Below, piece after piece: positions 43,777-52,611 of a stretch of 64,000 bases of DNA. Below the pieces are notes generated by a model. The model was not told the DNA's origin. It saw only the letters and a program-made list of their open reading frames with translations, and did not search any database. Each line of letters opens with the position of its first letter. Position 1 is the stretch's first letter. A program made the position numbers and the translations under genes. Location: positions 868,001 to 932,000 of the forward strand of contig NZ_JAWHTC010000001.1 of NCBI RefSeq assembly GCF_032586155.1, read 5' to 3'. The stretch comes from JAWHTC01 sp032586155 (GTDB lineage: Bacteria; Pseudomonadota; Alphaproteobacteria; Rhodobacterales; Rhodobacteraceae).

Positions 43777-43912
43777 GCAAAAATTCAAAGTGTTGCGAGA
43801 TTCGGCAATCTGCCGCGCATCGCCCGCGTATGCGCAGATTTCGCTTCACAACGTCTGGAAATCAGGCCATTCCGGTTGTCATAAAAAAGACAACCGAAAG
43901 AGGCACTACAAT

Positions 43913-44119
43913 ATGCGCAGACATATGCTCAAACTCGTGGCCGTTGGCGCGCTTGCGTTCACGGCCGGGTGTGGCGACACGGCGGTCGAACAGGCCCTCA
44001 TGGGCGGTGGCGCCGGTGCGGCCACGTCGCTCTTGCTGGACGGGGACCTCACCACGGGTGTCGTCGTCGGCGCTGCGGCCAACGTCGCTTATTGCCAGAA
44101 ATACCCGACACGCTGCTGA
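43913..44119 (+). CDS. Small glycine-zipper-like lipoprotein
   Basis: A 68-aa protein from MRRHMLKLVAVGALAFTAGC (43913): signal peptide with lipobox TAGC, then GDTAVEQALMGGGAGAATSL and GVVVGAAANVAYC, a Gly/Ala-rich membrane-seeking pattern. Two Cys near the end. Longer upstream frames hide the signal peptide. Followed by a terminator. Confidence 0.72.
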   Translation: MRRHMLKLVAVGALAFTAGCGDTAVEQALMGGGAGAATSLLLDGDLTTGVVVGAAANVAYCQKYPTRC

Positions 44120-44177
44120 CCTGAAACCGGGTCAGGGTGATTTCATTTATCCGGCCCTGGGGTCGGACCAGTTTTGC

Positions 44178-44216
44178 ACGGCCATCGCAGGGGTGATTCC
44201 CGGCGATGGCCGTTTT
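44178..44216 (+). terminator. Rho-independent terminator before pccA
   Basis: Perfect 11-bp stem ACGGCCATCGC (44178-44188) and GCGATGGCCGT (44203-44213), 14-base loop, T run at the 3' end (TTTT, 44213-44216). It separates the small lipoprotein gene from pccA, so pccA may need its own promoter or read-through. Confidence 0.75.
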
Positions 44217-44269
44217 CATGCCATGACCCGGGCGTCACGTCCCGGGCTGAACGACGGAAGGGACGTACC

Positions 44270-46270
44270 ATGTTCAAGAAGATCCTGATTGCCAACCGGG
44301 GCGAGATCGCCTGCCGGGTGATCAAGTCTGCCCGCAAGATGGGTATCAAGACGGTGGCGATCTATTCGGATGCCGACCGTAACGCGCTGCATGTGCAGAT
44401 GGCCGACGAGGCGGTGCATATCGGTCCGCCGCCCGCGAACCAGTCCTATATCGTCATCGAAAACGTGATGAAGGCGATCAAGGAAACCGGCGCCGAGGCC
44501 GTCCACCCTGGGTATGGTTTCCTGAGTGAAAACAGCAAGTTCGCGGAGGCTCTTGAAGCGGCTGGCGTGGCGTTTATTGGGCCGCCCAAAGGTGCCATCG
44601 AAGCCATGGGCGACAAGATCACCTCGAAGAAGATCGCACAGGAAGCCAACGTATCGACCGTGCCCGGTTACATGGGGCTGATCGAAGATGCCGACGAGGC
44701 GGTGAAGATATCCAACGAGGTCGGCTACCCGGTGATGATCAAGGCCTCTGCCGGTGGCGGCGGCAAGGGCATGCGGATTGCCTGGAACGATGAAGAGGCC
44801 CGCGAGGGGTTCCAATCCTCCAAGAACGAGGCGGCTAGCAGTTTTGGCGATGACCGGATCTTCATCGAAAAATTCGTGACCCAGCCGCGCCACATCGAAA
44901 TTCAGGTTCTGTGTGACAGCCATGGCAACGGCATCTGGCTCAATGAGCGGGAATGCTCGATCCAGCGTCGGAACCAGAAGGTGGTCGAAGAGGCGCCCAG
45001 CCCCTTCCTTGACCCGGAAACCCGCAAAGCCATGGGCGATCAGTCGGTCGCGCTGGCCAAGGCGGTGGGCTATGCCAGCGCCGGGACCGTGGAATTCATT
45101 GTCGATGGCGACAAGAACTTCTATTTCCTTGAAATGAACACCCGCTTGCAGGTGGAACACCCGGTAACCGAACTGATTACCGGCGTCGACCTGGTGGAAC
45201 AGATGATCCGTGTTGCCAATGGCGAAGAGCTGTCGATCAAGCAGGAAGACGTGGGCATCAACGGCTGGTCGATCGAGAACCGGCTTTACGCCGAGGACCC
45301 GTATCGTGGTTTCCTGCCGTCGATTGGGCGTCTTTCCAAGTACCGTCCGCCGGAAGAAATTGCCGAAGCGGGCCATGTGGTGCGCAACGATACCGGCGTC
45401 TATGAAGGCGGCGAGATCAGCATGTATTATGACCCGATGATTGCCAAGCTCTGCACCTGGGCGCCGACGAGGGAAGAGGCCATCGAGCACATGAGGAACG
45501 CGCTTGATGGGTTTGAAATTGAAGGGATTGGCCATAACCTGCCATTCCTGAGCGCGGTGATGGATCACCCGATCTTCATGTCTGGCGACATGACCACGGC
45601 CTTCATCGAGGAACAGTATCCTGACGGGTTTGACGGTGTCGAACTGGACGGTTCCACCCTGCGCCGGATCGCGGCCTCGGCGGCGGCCATGCACCGGGTT
45701 GCCGAGATTCGCCGCACGCAAGTCTCGGGTCGCATGGACAATCACGAGCGCCGGGTTGGCGATGACTGGGTGGTGACGCTGCAGGGCGAAAGCTTTCCGG
45801 TATCGATCAAGGCCGACCACATGGGCTCGACCGTCGTGTTTGACGATGGCAGCGAGCATCGTGTCACCGGCGACTGGACCCCGGGGATGAGCTTGGCCGA
45901 CATGGTGGTGGATGGCGATCCGCTGGTTCTGAAGGTGGGCAAGATCCCGGGCGGATTCCGCATCCGCTCGCGCGGTGCTGATCTGAAAGTGCATGTGCGC
46001 AGCCCGCGCCAAGCCGAACTGGCAGCGTTAATGCCCGAGAAACTTCCGCCTGATACCTCGAAAATGCTGCTCTGCCCGATGCCCGGCTTGGTCGTGAAGG
46101 TCGATGCCGCGGTGGGCGACGAGGTTCAAGAGGGCCAGGCCCTGTGCACCATCGAGGCAATGAAAATGGAAAACATCCTGCGCGCCGAGAAAAAGGCCGT
46201 GGTGACCAAGATCAACGCCGGTGCGGGCGACAGCCTTGCGGTGGACGACGTGATCATGGAGTTCGAATAG
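44270..46270 (+). CDS. pccA: Propionyl-CoA carboxylase, alpha (biotin carboxylase/carrier) subunit
   Basis: A 666-aa protein from MFKKILIANRGEIACRVIKS (44270). Biotin carboxylase domains (1-450) with ATP-grasp loop MIKASAGGGGKGMRIAW and EMNTRLQVEHPVTELITGVD, a linker domain, and a C-terminal biotinyl domain with CTIEAMKMENI (biotin-Lys) near residue 632. It forms propionyl-CoA carboxylase with PccB. Confidence 0.97.
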   Translation: MFKKILIANRGEIACRVIKSARKMGIKTVAIYSDADRNALHVQMADEAVHIGPPPANQSYIVIENVMKAIKETGAEAVHPGYGFLSENSKFAEALEAAGVAFIGPPKGAIEAMGDKITSKKIAQEANVSTVPGYMGLIEDADEAVKISNEVGYPVMIKASAGGGGKGMRIAWNDEEAREGFQSSKNEAASSFGDDRIFIEKFVTQPRHIEIQVLCDSHGNGIWLNERECSIQRRNQKVVEEAPSPFLDPETRKAMGDQSVALAKAVGYASAGTVEFIVDGDKNFYFLEMNTRLQVEHPVTELITGVDLVEQMIRVANGEELSIKQEDVGINGWSIENRLYAEDPYRGFLPSIGRLSKYRPPEEIAEAGHVVRNDTGVYEGGEISMYYDPMIAKLCTWAPTREEAIEHMRNALDGFEIEGIGHNLPFLSAVMDHPIFMSGDMTTAFIEEQYPDGFDGVELDGSTLRRIAASAAAMHRVAEIRRTQVSGRMDNHERRVGDDWVVTLQGESFPVSIKADHMGSTVVFDDGSEHRVTGDWTPGMSLADMVVDGDPLVLKVGKIPGGFRIRSRGADLKVHVRSPRQAELAALMPEKLPPDTSKMLLCPMPGLVVKVDAAVGDEVQEGQALCTIEAMKMENILRAEKKAVVTKINAGAGDSLAVDDVIMEFE

Positions 46271-46275
46271 GCCGG

Positions 46276-46806
46276 ATGCATGACACCCCCCGCCATATCC
46301 GAAAGCTTGGGGCAAGGGCCGGTTTGGCCCTTGCCGGGCTTCTGGCCGTGGCAGGCTGTGATCGTCATAGCGAAGACGACGCGCGAGCGATGCTGGCCGG
46401 GTGGTTCGACTTGGGCGAGACGCTCTATTTCAAAAGCCAACGGGGCTGCACGGCGGGCGTGTTTCGGGTCAAGACGATGGACGTGAAGTCGCGGGTGCCG
46501 CTGTTTGACAATGCTGAGGCCGTGGTGGTGAGCGGGCGGCAGGAGGGGGCCTTTGCCCTGTCAGTGCCGGGCAAGACGCCGGACAAGCTGTTCATCGAGT
46601 TGATGAATGTCCATCGTCCCACCGGTGTGGCGATTCAGGCGGCGGGGCTTGAGGCCAAGCCATGCATGAACGAAAAGGCCCGCAACAGCTTTTTTGCCGC
46701 GCTCAATGCTGATCCATCAGTGGTGGTGTTTTCGCGCCCCGATGCCAGTTTTGCCGTGCTGGACCCGGTGCGTGGTATCGTGGTTCTGACCAGCGGGGGC
46801 GATTGA
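46276..46806 (+). CDS. Lipoprotein between pccA and mcm
   Basis: A 176-aa protein from MHDTPRHIRKLGARAGLALA (46276), 5 bases after the pccA stop. Lipobox VAGC at residue 28. Mature part FDLGETLYFKSQRGCTAGVF and so on to LDPVRGIVVLTSGGD; no domain recognised. Probably co-transcribed with pccA. Outer-membrane lipoprotein of unknown role. Confidence 0.75.
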   Translation: MHDTPRHIRKLGARAGLALAGLLAVAGCDRHSEDDARAMLAGWFDLGETLYFKSQRGCTAGVFRVKTMDVKSRVPLFDNAEAVVVSGRQEGAFALSVPGKTPDKLFIELMNVHRPTGVAIQAAGLEAKPCMNEKARNSFFAALNADPSVVVFSRPDASFAVLDPVRGIVVLTSGGD

Positions 46807-46825
46807 TGACCTCGCTGGCCGCAGA

Positions 46826-47257
46826 TCACTTGCGCATTTCCTGGCGTCTGAGCGGCATTTTGTCGATGGAGCGCGAGATTTCGCGCGTGTCCCAGGGGCG
46901 CGGCTTGCGTAGGTATACGTTGCTGTCCTTGCCGATCAGCACCAACATGAAGCCACGCGGCCGGAATTTCTCACGTAGCTCCGAGTCGACTGTGGGGGCG
47001 GTGTCGATCAGGACGATCACGTCGCGCTCGACCAGATCTTCGACCCGGATTTCGAGCAAGCCCATCTGCTCGACGAATTGGGGGTCGCCGGGGCTGTCGG
47101 CAAATATCACCAGCAGCCGGTTTTTCCAGCGGAATTGCGATAAATCCAACGCTTCACCCGTGCTCGCCCCCGGGGAAACCTGCGGTGGCACGTCGGTTTG
47201 CGCCCCCACCATGGTGGCAAAAAACGCTGCGATTACAAATGGCAAGACTGGCTTCAT
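46826..47257 (-). CDS. DUF4174-family exported protein
   Basis: A 143-aa protein from MKPVLPFVIAAFFATMVGAQ (47257), signal peptide. The mature part FRWKNRLLVIFADSPGDPQF and FMLVLIGKDSNVYLRKPRPW matches DUF4174, a thioredoxin-fold-like domain without a CxxC motif. It lies on the opposite strand between pccA and mcm. Confidence 0.82.
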   Translation of the reverse strand: MKPVLPFVIAAFFATMVGAQTDVPPQVSPGASTGEALDLSQFRWKNRLLVIFADSPGDPQFVEQMGLLEIRVEDLVERDVIVLIDTAPTVDSELREKFRPRGFMLVLIGKDSNVYLRKPRPWDTREISRSIDKMPLRRQEMRK

Positions 47258-47541
47258 GATGTCTCCTGACTGCCAAGATATAGGGCCTAGGTCGACAAAT
47301 ACGACTGTGAATCTGCTCAAACCGAAAAAAAACGGCAATATGCGCTTTGACGGGAAAGCCGCTCGGGTTGTCTCGCAGGGCTCAATTGCCCACCTGGAGC
47401 GACCCCGAGTCAAACGAAATAGCCTGGCGGGCGTGATACTGCTGCCGGTCTCAAGAAAACAGCCCGATACACCAAGGAAGATCAGCCGGATCAGGCGGGG
47501 GCAAAACCTGCCAGGCGGCGCAACGACAAGAGGACCAAGAC

Positions 47542-49671
47542 ATGACCGACAAGACGGAAGACTGGCGCGCGCTGGCTGAAAAAGAGCTGCGGGGCCGGGC
47601 GTTGGACGATCTCAACTGGAACACGTTGGAAGGGATCGAGGTCAAACCGCTTTATACTGAGGCTGACACCGCCGAGCTGCCGCATATGGGTACGCTGCCG
47701 GGGTTCGGGCCGTTCACCCGGGGTGTGAAGGCGACGATGTATGCCGGGCGACCCTGGACGATCCGGCAGTATGCCGGGTTTTCGACCGCCGAGGCGTCGA
47801 ACGCATTCTATCGCAAGAACCTGGCCGCTGGTCAGCAGGGCGTTTCGGTGGCCTTCGACCTGGCGACGCACCGTGGATACGACAGTGACCATCCCCGTGT
47901 TGTCGGCGATGTCGGCAAGGCCGGTGTGGCGATCGACAGTATCGAGGACATGAAGATCCTGTTCGACGGTATCCCGCTGGACAAGGTTTCGGTCTCGATG
48001 ACGATGAACGGCGCAGTGATCCCGATCCTGGCGAGTTTCATCGTTGCCGGAGAAGAGCAGGGCCACGACAAATCAGTGTTGGCGGGCACGATTCAGAACG
48101 ACATTCTGAAAGAGTTCATGGTGCGCAACACCTATATTTATCCACCCGAGCCGTCGATGCGGATCATTTCCGACATCATCGAATATACTTCGAACGAGAT
48201 GCCGAAATTCAACTCGATTTCGATCTCGGGCTACCACATGCAAGAGGCCGGGGCGAACCTGGTGCAGGAACTGGCCTACACGCTGGCGGATGGCCGGGAA
48301 TACGTGCGCGCCGCGATCAACGCTGGCATGGACGTGGACAAGTTTGCCGGGCGCTTGAGCTTCTTCTTTGCAATCGGCATGAACTTCTTCATGGAAGCGG
48401 CCAAGCTGCGCGCGGCGCGGACCCTGTGGCACCGTGTTATGACGGATTTCGACGCCCAGTCGGAACGCTCGAAAATGCTGCGCACCCACTGCCAGACCTC
48501 GGGTGTAAGCTTGCAGGAGCAGGACCCCTATAACAACGTGATCCGCACCGCCTATGAAGCGATGAGCGCGGTTCTGGGCGGTACCCAATCGCTGCACACC
48601 AATGCGTTGGACGAGGCGATTGCCCTGCCGACCGAGTTTTCCGCGCGGATTGCCCGGAATACCCAGATCATCCTGCAGGAAGAGACAGGTGTGACCAACG
48701 TCGTCGATCCGCTGGCCGGGTCCTATTACGTTGAGTCCTTGACTGACGAGCTGATCGAAAAGGCGTGGGCCCTGATGGAGGAGGTCGAAGAAATGGGCGG
48801 CATGACCAAGGCCGTGGCCAGCGGCATGCCCAAACTTCGCATCGAGGAAAGTGCGGCCAAGCGCCAGGCGATGATCGACCGGGGCGACGAGGTGATCGTA
48901 GGGGTCAACAAGCACCGCTTGGACAAAGAGGACCCGATCGACATCCTGGACGTTGACAACATGGCTGTTCGCGACTCGCAAATTGCGCGGCTTGAAAAGA
49001 TGCGCGCCGAGCGTGACGGCGCGGCCTGTGACGCGGCTTTGAATGAACTAACACGTCGCGCTCAAGAGGGCGGCAACCTGCTCGAAGCGGCGGTTGAGGC
49101 CGCGCGCGCACGGGCCTCCGTGGGGGAAATCAGCATGGCAATGGAAAAGGAGTTCGGCCGTCACCGCGCCGAGGTCAAAACGCTGGCCGGGGTTTACGGC
49201 GCCGCTTACGAAGGCGACGAAGGCTTTGCCGCGATCCAGAAAAGCATCGAGGCCTTCGCCGAGGAAGAGGGGCGTCGCCCGCGCTTGCTGGTGGTCAAAA
49301 TGGGGCAGGATGGTCACGACCGCGGCGCCAAGGTGATTGCCACGGCCTTCGCCGATATCGGCTTTGACGTCGATGTTGGCCCACTGTTCCAGACGCCGGA
49401 TGAGGCGGCCCAGGACGCGGTTGACAACGACGTGCACGTGGTTGGTATTTCCAGTCAGGCGGCGGGGCACAAGACCCTGGCACCGCAGCTGATCGAGGCG
49501 CTGAAGGAGAAAGATGCCGAGGATATCATCGTGATTTGCGGCGGGGTGATCCCGCAGCAGGATTATGATTTCCTCAAATCCGCGGGAGTGAAAGCGATCT
49601 TTGGACCGGGGACCAATATCCCGGCGGCCGCGCAGGATATCCTGGACCTGATCCGGGCAACACGTGGTTGA
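47542..49671 (+). CDS. mcm: Methylmalonyl-CoA mutase
   Basis: A 709-aa single-chain mutase. The substrate-binding barrel (1-540) contains SISGYHMQEAGANLVQELAY. The C-terminal cobalamin-binding domain has KMGQDGHDRGAKVIATAFAD, with the His that ligates cobalt. It converts methylmalonyl-CoA to succinyl-CoA, completing propionyl-CoA assimilation with PccBA; also used in the ethylmalonyl-CoA pathway. A methylmalonyl-CoA epimerase is not obvious here. Start chosen at MTDKTEDW, after AAGAGG. Confidence 0.97.
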   Translation: MTDKTEDWRALAEKELRGRALDDLNWNTLEGIEVKPLYTEADTAELPHMGTLPGFGPFTRGVKATMYAGRPWTIRQYAGFSTAEASNAFYRKNLAAGQQGVSVAFDLATHRGYDSDHPRVVGDVGKAGVAIDSIEDMKILFDGIPLDKVSVSMTMNGAVIPILASFIVAGEEQGHDKSVLAGTIQNDILKEFMVRNTYIYPPEPSMRIISDIIEYTSNEMPKFNSISISGYHMQEAGANLVQELAYTLADGREYVRAAINAGMDVDKFAGRLSFFFAIGMNFFMEAAKLRAARTLWHRVMTDFDAQSERSKMLRTHCQTSGVSLQEQDPYNNVIRTAYEAMSAVLGGTQSLHTNALDEAIALPTEFSARIARNTQIILQEETGVTNVVDPLAGSYYVESLTDELIEKAWALMEEVEEMGGMTKAVASGMPKLRIEESAAKRQAMIDRGDEVIVGVNKHRLDKEDPIDILDVDNMAVRDSQIARLEKMRAERDGAACDAALNELTRRAQEGGNLLEAAVEAARARASVGEISMAMEKEFGRHRAEVKTLAGVYGAAYEGDEGFAAIQKSIEAFAEEEGRRPRLLVVKMGQDGHDRGAKVIATAFADIGFDVDVGPLFQTPDEAAQDAVDNDVHVVGISSQAAGHKTLAPQLIEALKEKDAEDIIVICGGVIPQQDYDFLKSAGVKAIFGPGTNIPAAAQDILDLIRATRG

Positions 49672-49680
49672 AAACAACAA

Positions 49681-49715
49681 GGGAAAGGCGCGTGACTTGC
49701 GCCCTTCCCGCCGTT
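49681..49715 (+). terminator. Rho-independent terminator of mcm
   Basis: Stem GGGAAAGGCGC (49681-49691) pairs with GCGCCCTTCCC (49699-49709) with one mismatch; loop GTGACTT; GCCGTTTT follows. Ten bases after the mcm stop. Confidence 0.75.
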
Positions 49716-49763
49716 TTCATGGGGTGGCGGATCGTTGGAGTGAAATCACAAAGGCGAACCGTG

Positions 49764-50132
49764 TCATGCCTCGCTACGCGACGGGTAGAGCCCTTGCAGC
49801 GCAATGCACCAAACAAAACTGCTTGGATAATCCTCGTCGATGACAACCGGTTTTGGCCCTTGTCCCCTGAGATCTGGCAGCGCGAAGGTTGTGCGCCCAT
49901 CGCCACCATACGCAGTGCCCAGAAGAGAAAACAGCGCCTCGTTTTCTGTTATTGCAAGCAATTGGCCTTCAGCGTGGGCAAAATTACGTGGGCAGAAATT
50001 GGCGCCAAACAACATCATTTGCCCGATAAACGGCTCGGCCTCGGTCTCGGCCTTGACCACGGGCGCGCTGGATAGTGTCGCCATCAAAGCCAAGCCTGCG
50101 CCCATTACGTAGCGTTTCAAGCGATATACCAT
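49764..50132 (-). CDS. Exported phage-tail-collar-domain protein
   Basis: A 122-aa protein from MVYRLKRYVMGAGLALMATL (50132), start set by GGGGAGGAAAA just upstream. Signal peptide to about residue 31 (SSAPVVKAET). The rest is a tail-collar (microcystin-dependent-protein-like) domain: PFIGQMMLFGANFCPRNFAH, ENEALFSLLGTAYGGDGRTT and FALPDLRGQGPK. Isolated domain of this type with a signal peptide; not a prophage, as no other phage genes are near. Confidence 0.8.
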   Translation of the reverse strand: MVYRLKRYVMGAGLALMATLSSAPVVKAETEAEPFIGQMMLFGANFCPRNFAHAEGQLLAITENEALFSLLGTAYGGDGRTTFALPDLRGQGPKPVVIDEDYPSSFVWCIALQGLYPSRSEA

Positions 50133-50299
50133 TTTTCCTCCCCGCATGACATTTCTTTGTTGGTTTGATCCTCCGACCTGATGTGTTCGGTATGTGAAAT
50201 GGTCAAACCTGCCACTGTTGTACATTAAGGTTGGTTTCTGACTTGCATTTTCTGTCTCCGGAACGAGGATTGCGGAGAGAACGAAGGGATGGGGGCGCA

Positions 50300-50785
50300 A
50301 TGACCAAGCGGCACAAGATTGTCATCGGTATGGTGCTGGCGATGATCTGGTCCGTGGTCATCGTCTGGTTGCCGCAGACCATGAAAGCCCCGTTCATGCC
50401 ACTGAATGCGGTAATCATCACGGCGCTTTTACCCGGCGGGCTGGTGATGGTTTTGCTCATCGGGGCGCTTGGATTCCGGCGTTTTTTCGATGCCTCTGCG
50501 ATTGACGGCGCACCGTTCGAGGTCGGGACCGGTGGCGATATCGACCAACGCGTGCTGATCAACACCGCCGAACAGATACTTCTGAGCGCGGTGCTGTGGC
50601 CTTTTGTGGCACTGACATTGGGAGGTCTGGTGACGCTGTGGCTGGGGGTCGGCTTTGCCGTAGCCCGGCTGGCATTCTGGATCGGCTACCACATCTCGCC
50701 GCCCCTGCGCGCTTTTGGCTATGGGGCAACCTTTTACCCGACTGTTTTGGCCACGCTTTGGGCGCTGGCCGTGTGGATGTTCTGA
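50300..50785 (+). CDS. MAPEG-family membrane protein
   Basis: A 161-aa protein from MTKRHKIVIGMVLAMIWSVV (50300). Four helices; RVLINTAEQILLSAVLWPF is the helix with the RxxxNxxEQ pattern of the MAPEG family (glutathione-dependent membrane enzymes), and RLAFWIGYHISPPLRAFGYG is the Arg/Tyr-rich end. Function in bacteria is mostly unknown. Followed directly by a VOC gene. Confidence 0.83.
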   Translation: MTKRHKIVIGMVLAMIWSVVIVWLPQTMKAPFMPLNAVIITALLPGGLVMVLLIGALGFRRFFDASAIDGAPFEVGTGGDIDQRVLINTAEQILLSAVLWPFVALTLGGLVTLWLGVGFAVARLAFWIGYHISPPLRAFGYGATFYPTVLATLWALAVWMF

Positions 50786-50786
50786 A

Positions 50787-51401
50787 ATGATGAAACTGGA
50801 CCATATCGCCGTTGCCGCCGAAACGCTGGAAGAGGGCCGCGCCTATGTCGAGGACGCTCTGGGTGTGGCGTTGGAGCCCGGGGGCAAGCACACCAAACTT
50901 GGTACCCATAACATGCTCATGGGGCTAGAGGACGGCGTCTATTTCGAGCTTATTTCCATCGACCCTGACGCCCCGGATCCGGGGCTACGGCGCTGGTTCA
51001 ACCTGGATGACTTCGCGGGAGCGCCCCGATTGACTAACTGGATTTGCCAGACCGAAGACCTGGAAGATGCGTTGGCTGTGGCCCCGGAACAGATGGGCCA
51101 GCCGATCGAGCTGACGCGCGGAGATCTACGCTGGATGATGGCGGCGGGGATAGAGGGGCGGTTGCCCTTTGAACAGGGGTTCCCGGCAATGATCAGCTGG
51201 GGTGATAGCCCGCATCCCTCGACCCGGTTGAAACCGTCTGGGCTACGGCTTGAGCGGTTGGTGATCACCAACCCCGAGGCCGAGGCCCTGCGAAAGGCTC
51301 TGGCACCTTTGATTGCCGACACGCGGATCATGATCGTACAGGGCGACGTTGGCATGCGGGCCGAGTTTTCCTCGCCCAGCGGGCAAAAGGTGCTGGAATG
51401 A
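50787..51401 (+). CDS. VOC/glyoxalase-like domain protein
   Basis: A 204-aa protein from MMKLDHIAVAAETLEEGRAY (50787), one base after the MAPEG stop. N-terminal VOC module with His5 and GVYFELISIDPDAPDP carrying the conserved Glu; C-terminal part matches Glyoxalase_3-type proteins. It overlaps the following GNAT gene by 4 bases. Substrate unknown. Confidence 0.82.
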   Translation: MMKLDHIAVAAETLEEGRAYVEDALGVALEPGGKHTKLGTHNMLMGLEDGVYFELISIDPDAPDPGLRRWFNLDDFAGAPRLTNWICQTEDLEDALAVAPEQMGQPIELTRGDLRWMMAAGIEGRLPFEQGFPAMISWGDSPHPSTRLKPSGLRLERLVITNPEAEALRKALAPLIADTRIMIVQGDVGMRAEFSSPSGQKVLE

Positions 51402-51880
51402 TCCGGCAGGCAGTGTCCGGAGACGCCGCGGCCATCGCTGCAATCTGGAACCCGATTATTGCTGAGACTACGGCGACCTTTACCACCGAGCAGAAAGACG
51501 AAGCAGTGCTGGCGGAACTGATTGCCGATCGGGGCGAAGCATTCGTGGTGGCCGATGAGGGCGGGTTCGTTCTGGGATTTGCCACTTATGGGCCGTTTCG
51601 CGGCGGACCCGGCTATGCCGCCACCGCCGAGCACAGCGTCATGCTGGCAAAAGAGGCACGGGGACGGGGCGTGGGACGGGCGCTGTTGTCCAGGCTTGAG
51701 GTTATTGCGCAAAAAAACGGTATCCACGTAATGATAGCCGGGATCAGCGGTGAGAATGAGGGCGCCATCGCCTTTCATCACCGCATGGGCTTTGCCGAAA
51801 CCGCCCGCATGCCCGAAGTCGGACGCAAGTTCGGCCACTGGCTTGACCTGGTTTGCATGCAGAAGATTTTGAATTCATAA
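51398..51880 (+). CDS. GNAT N-acetyltransferase (phosphinothricin-acetyltransferase-like)
   Basis: A 160-aa GNAT protein. Acetyl-CoA loop KEARGRGVGRALLSRLEVIA (residues 86-105), N-terminal MIRQAVSGDAAAIAAIWNPI and ISGENEGAIAFHHRMGF resemble PAT/Bar-type acetyltransferases that act on small amines or amino-acid analogues. It overlaps the VOC gene (ATGA). Confidence 0.87.
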   Translation: MIRQAVSGDAAAIAAIWNPIIAETTATFTTEQKDEAVLAELIADRGEAFVVADEGGFVLGFATYGPFRGGPGYAATAEHSVMLAKEARGRGVGRALLSRLEVIAQKNGIHVMIAGISGENEGAIAFHHRMGFAETARMPEVGRKFGHWLDLVCMQKILNS

Positions 51881-51926
51881 CCCAAATAAGCCTGACTTCC
51901 GCAACTCCGCCGCCTATGTTGGCCGC

Positions 51927-52607
51927 ATGTCGATTTGGACCCGCATCACCGCTGCCGTTTCCGCCCTGGCCAAGGGTGAGCCGCTTTCGGCGGTATTCGA
52001 TCACCTGAAATCGCCGCCTGAGCGCTCGGTCGGGTTCACCATCGCGGTGATCGCGCTGGGCGCCAAGATGGCCAAGGCCGATGGGAGGGTGACCCGCGAT
52101 GAGGTTACGGCGTTTCGCGAGGTCTTCAAGATAGCTGGCGAAGATGAGGCCGGGGCGGCCAAGGTCTTTAATCTGGCCCGCCAGGACGTGGCCGGGTTCG
52201 AGGATTACGCACGCAAGATTCGCGTCATGTTCGGCAAGGGCGACGCGGCGTTGTGTGATCTGATGGAGGGGTTGTTCCATATCGCGATGGCCGATGGGGA
52301 CTATCACCCGAATGAGGACGAGTTCCTGACCCGGGTGGCGGACATTTTCGGCGTGCCCGAGAGCAATTTCCGGCAGTTACGCTCACGCTTCGTGCCGGAT
52401 GCGGTGCCAGACCCGTACAACGTGTTGGGCGTGGCGCCGGATGCACCGATGGAGGAGGTGCGCGCGGCCTGGCGAACGCTGGTGCGCGAGACCCACCCTG
52501 ACCGAATGGTGGCGCGGGGCCTGCCGGAAGAGGCCGTGACGCTGGCTGAAAGCCGCATGGCGGCCATCAACCAGGCCTGGGAGGAGATCCAGGCCGAGAG
52601 GGGATAG
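51927..52607 (+). CDS. TerB-DnaJ fusion (DjlA-like) co-chaperone
   Basis: A 226-aa protein. TerB-like helical domain (about 25-140; AVIALGAKMAKADGRVTRDE) and a C-terminal J-domain (160-226; PYNVLGVAPDAPMEEVRAAW, RETHPDR with the HPD motif). E. coli DjlA has an N-terminal membrane helix; this one is soluble or weakly anchored. It would stimulate DnaK. Confidence 0.9.
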   Translation: MSIWTRITAAVSALAKGEPLSAVFDHLKSPPERSVGFTIAVIALGAKMAKADGRVTRDEVTAFREVFKIAGEDEAGAAKVFNLARQDVAGFEDYARKIRVMFGKGDAALCDLMEGLFHIAMADGDYHPNEDEFLTRVADIFGVPESNFRQLRSRFVPDAVPDPYNVLGVAPDAPMEEVRAAWRTLVRETHPDRMVARGLPEEAVTLAESRMAAINQAWEEIQAERG

Positions 52608-52611
52608 GCGC

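Noticed and set aside
44216..46012. 598-aa minus-strand frame opposite pccA
   Set aside because: It is an antisense shadow of the high-G+C pccA gene; its His/Arg-rich composition does not look like a protein.
49764..50132. A prophage remnant based on the tail-collar domain
   Set aside because: No integrase, capsid, portal or other tail genes are nearby, and the protein has a signal peptide.
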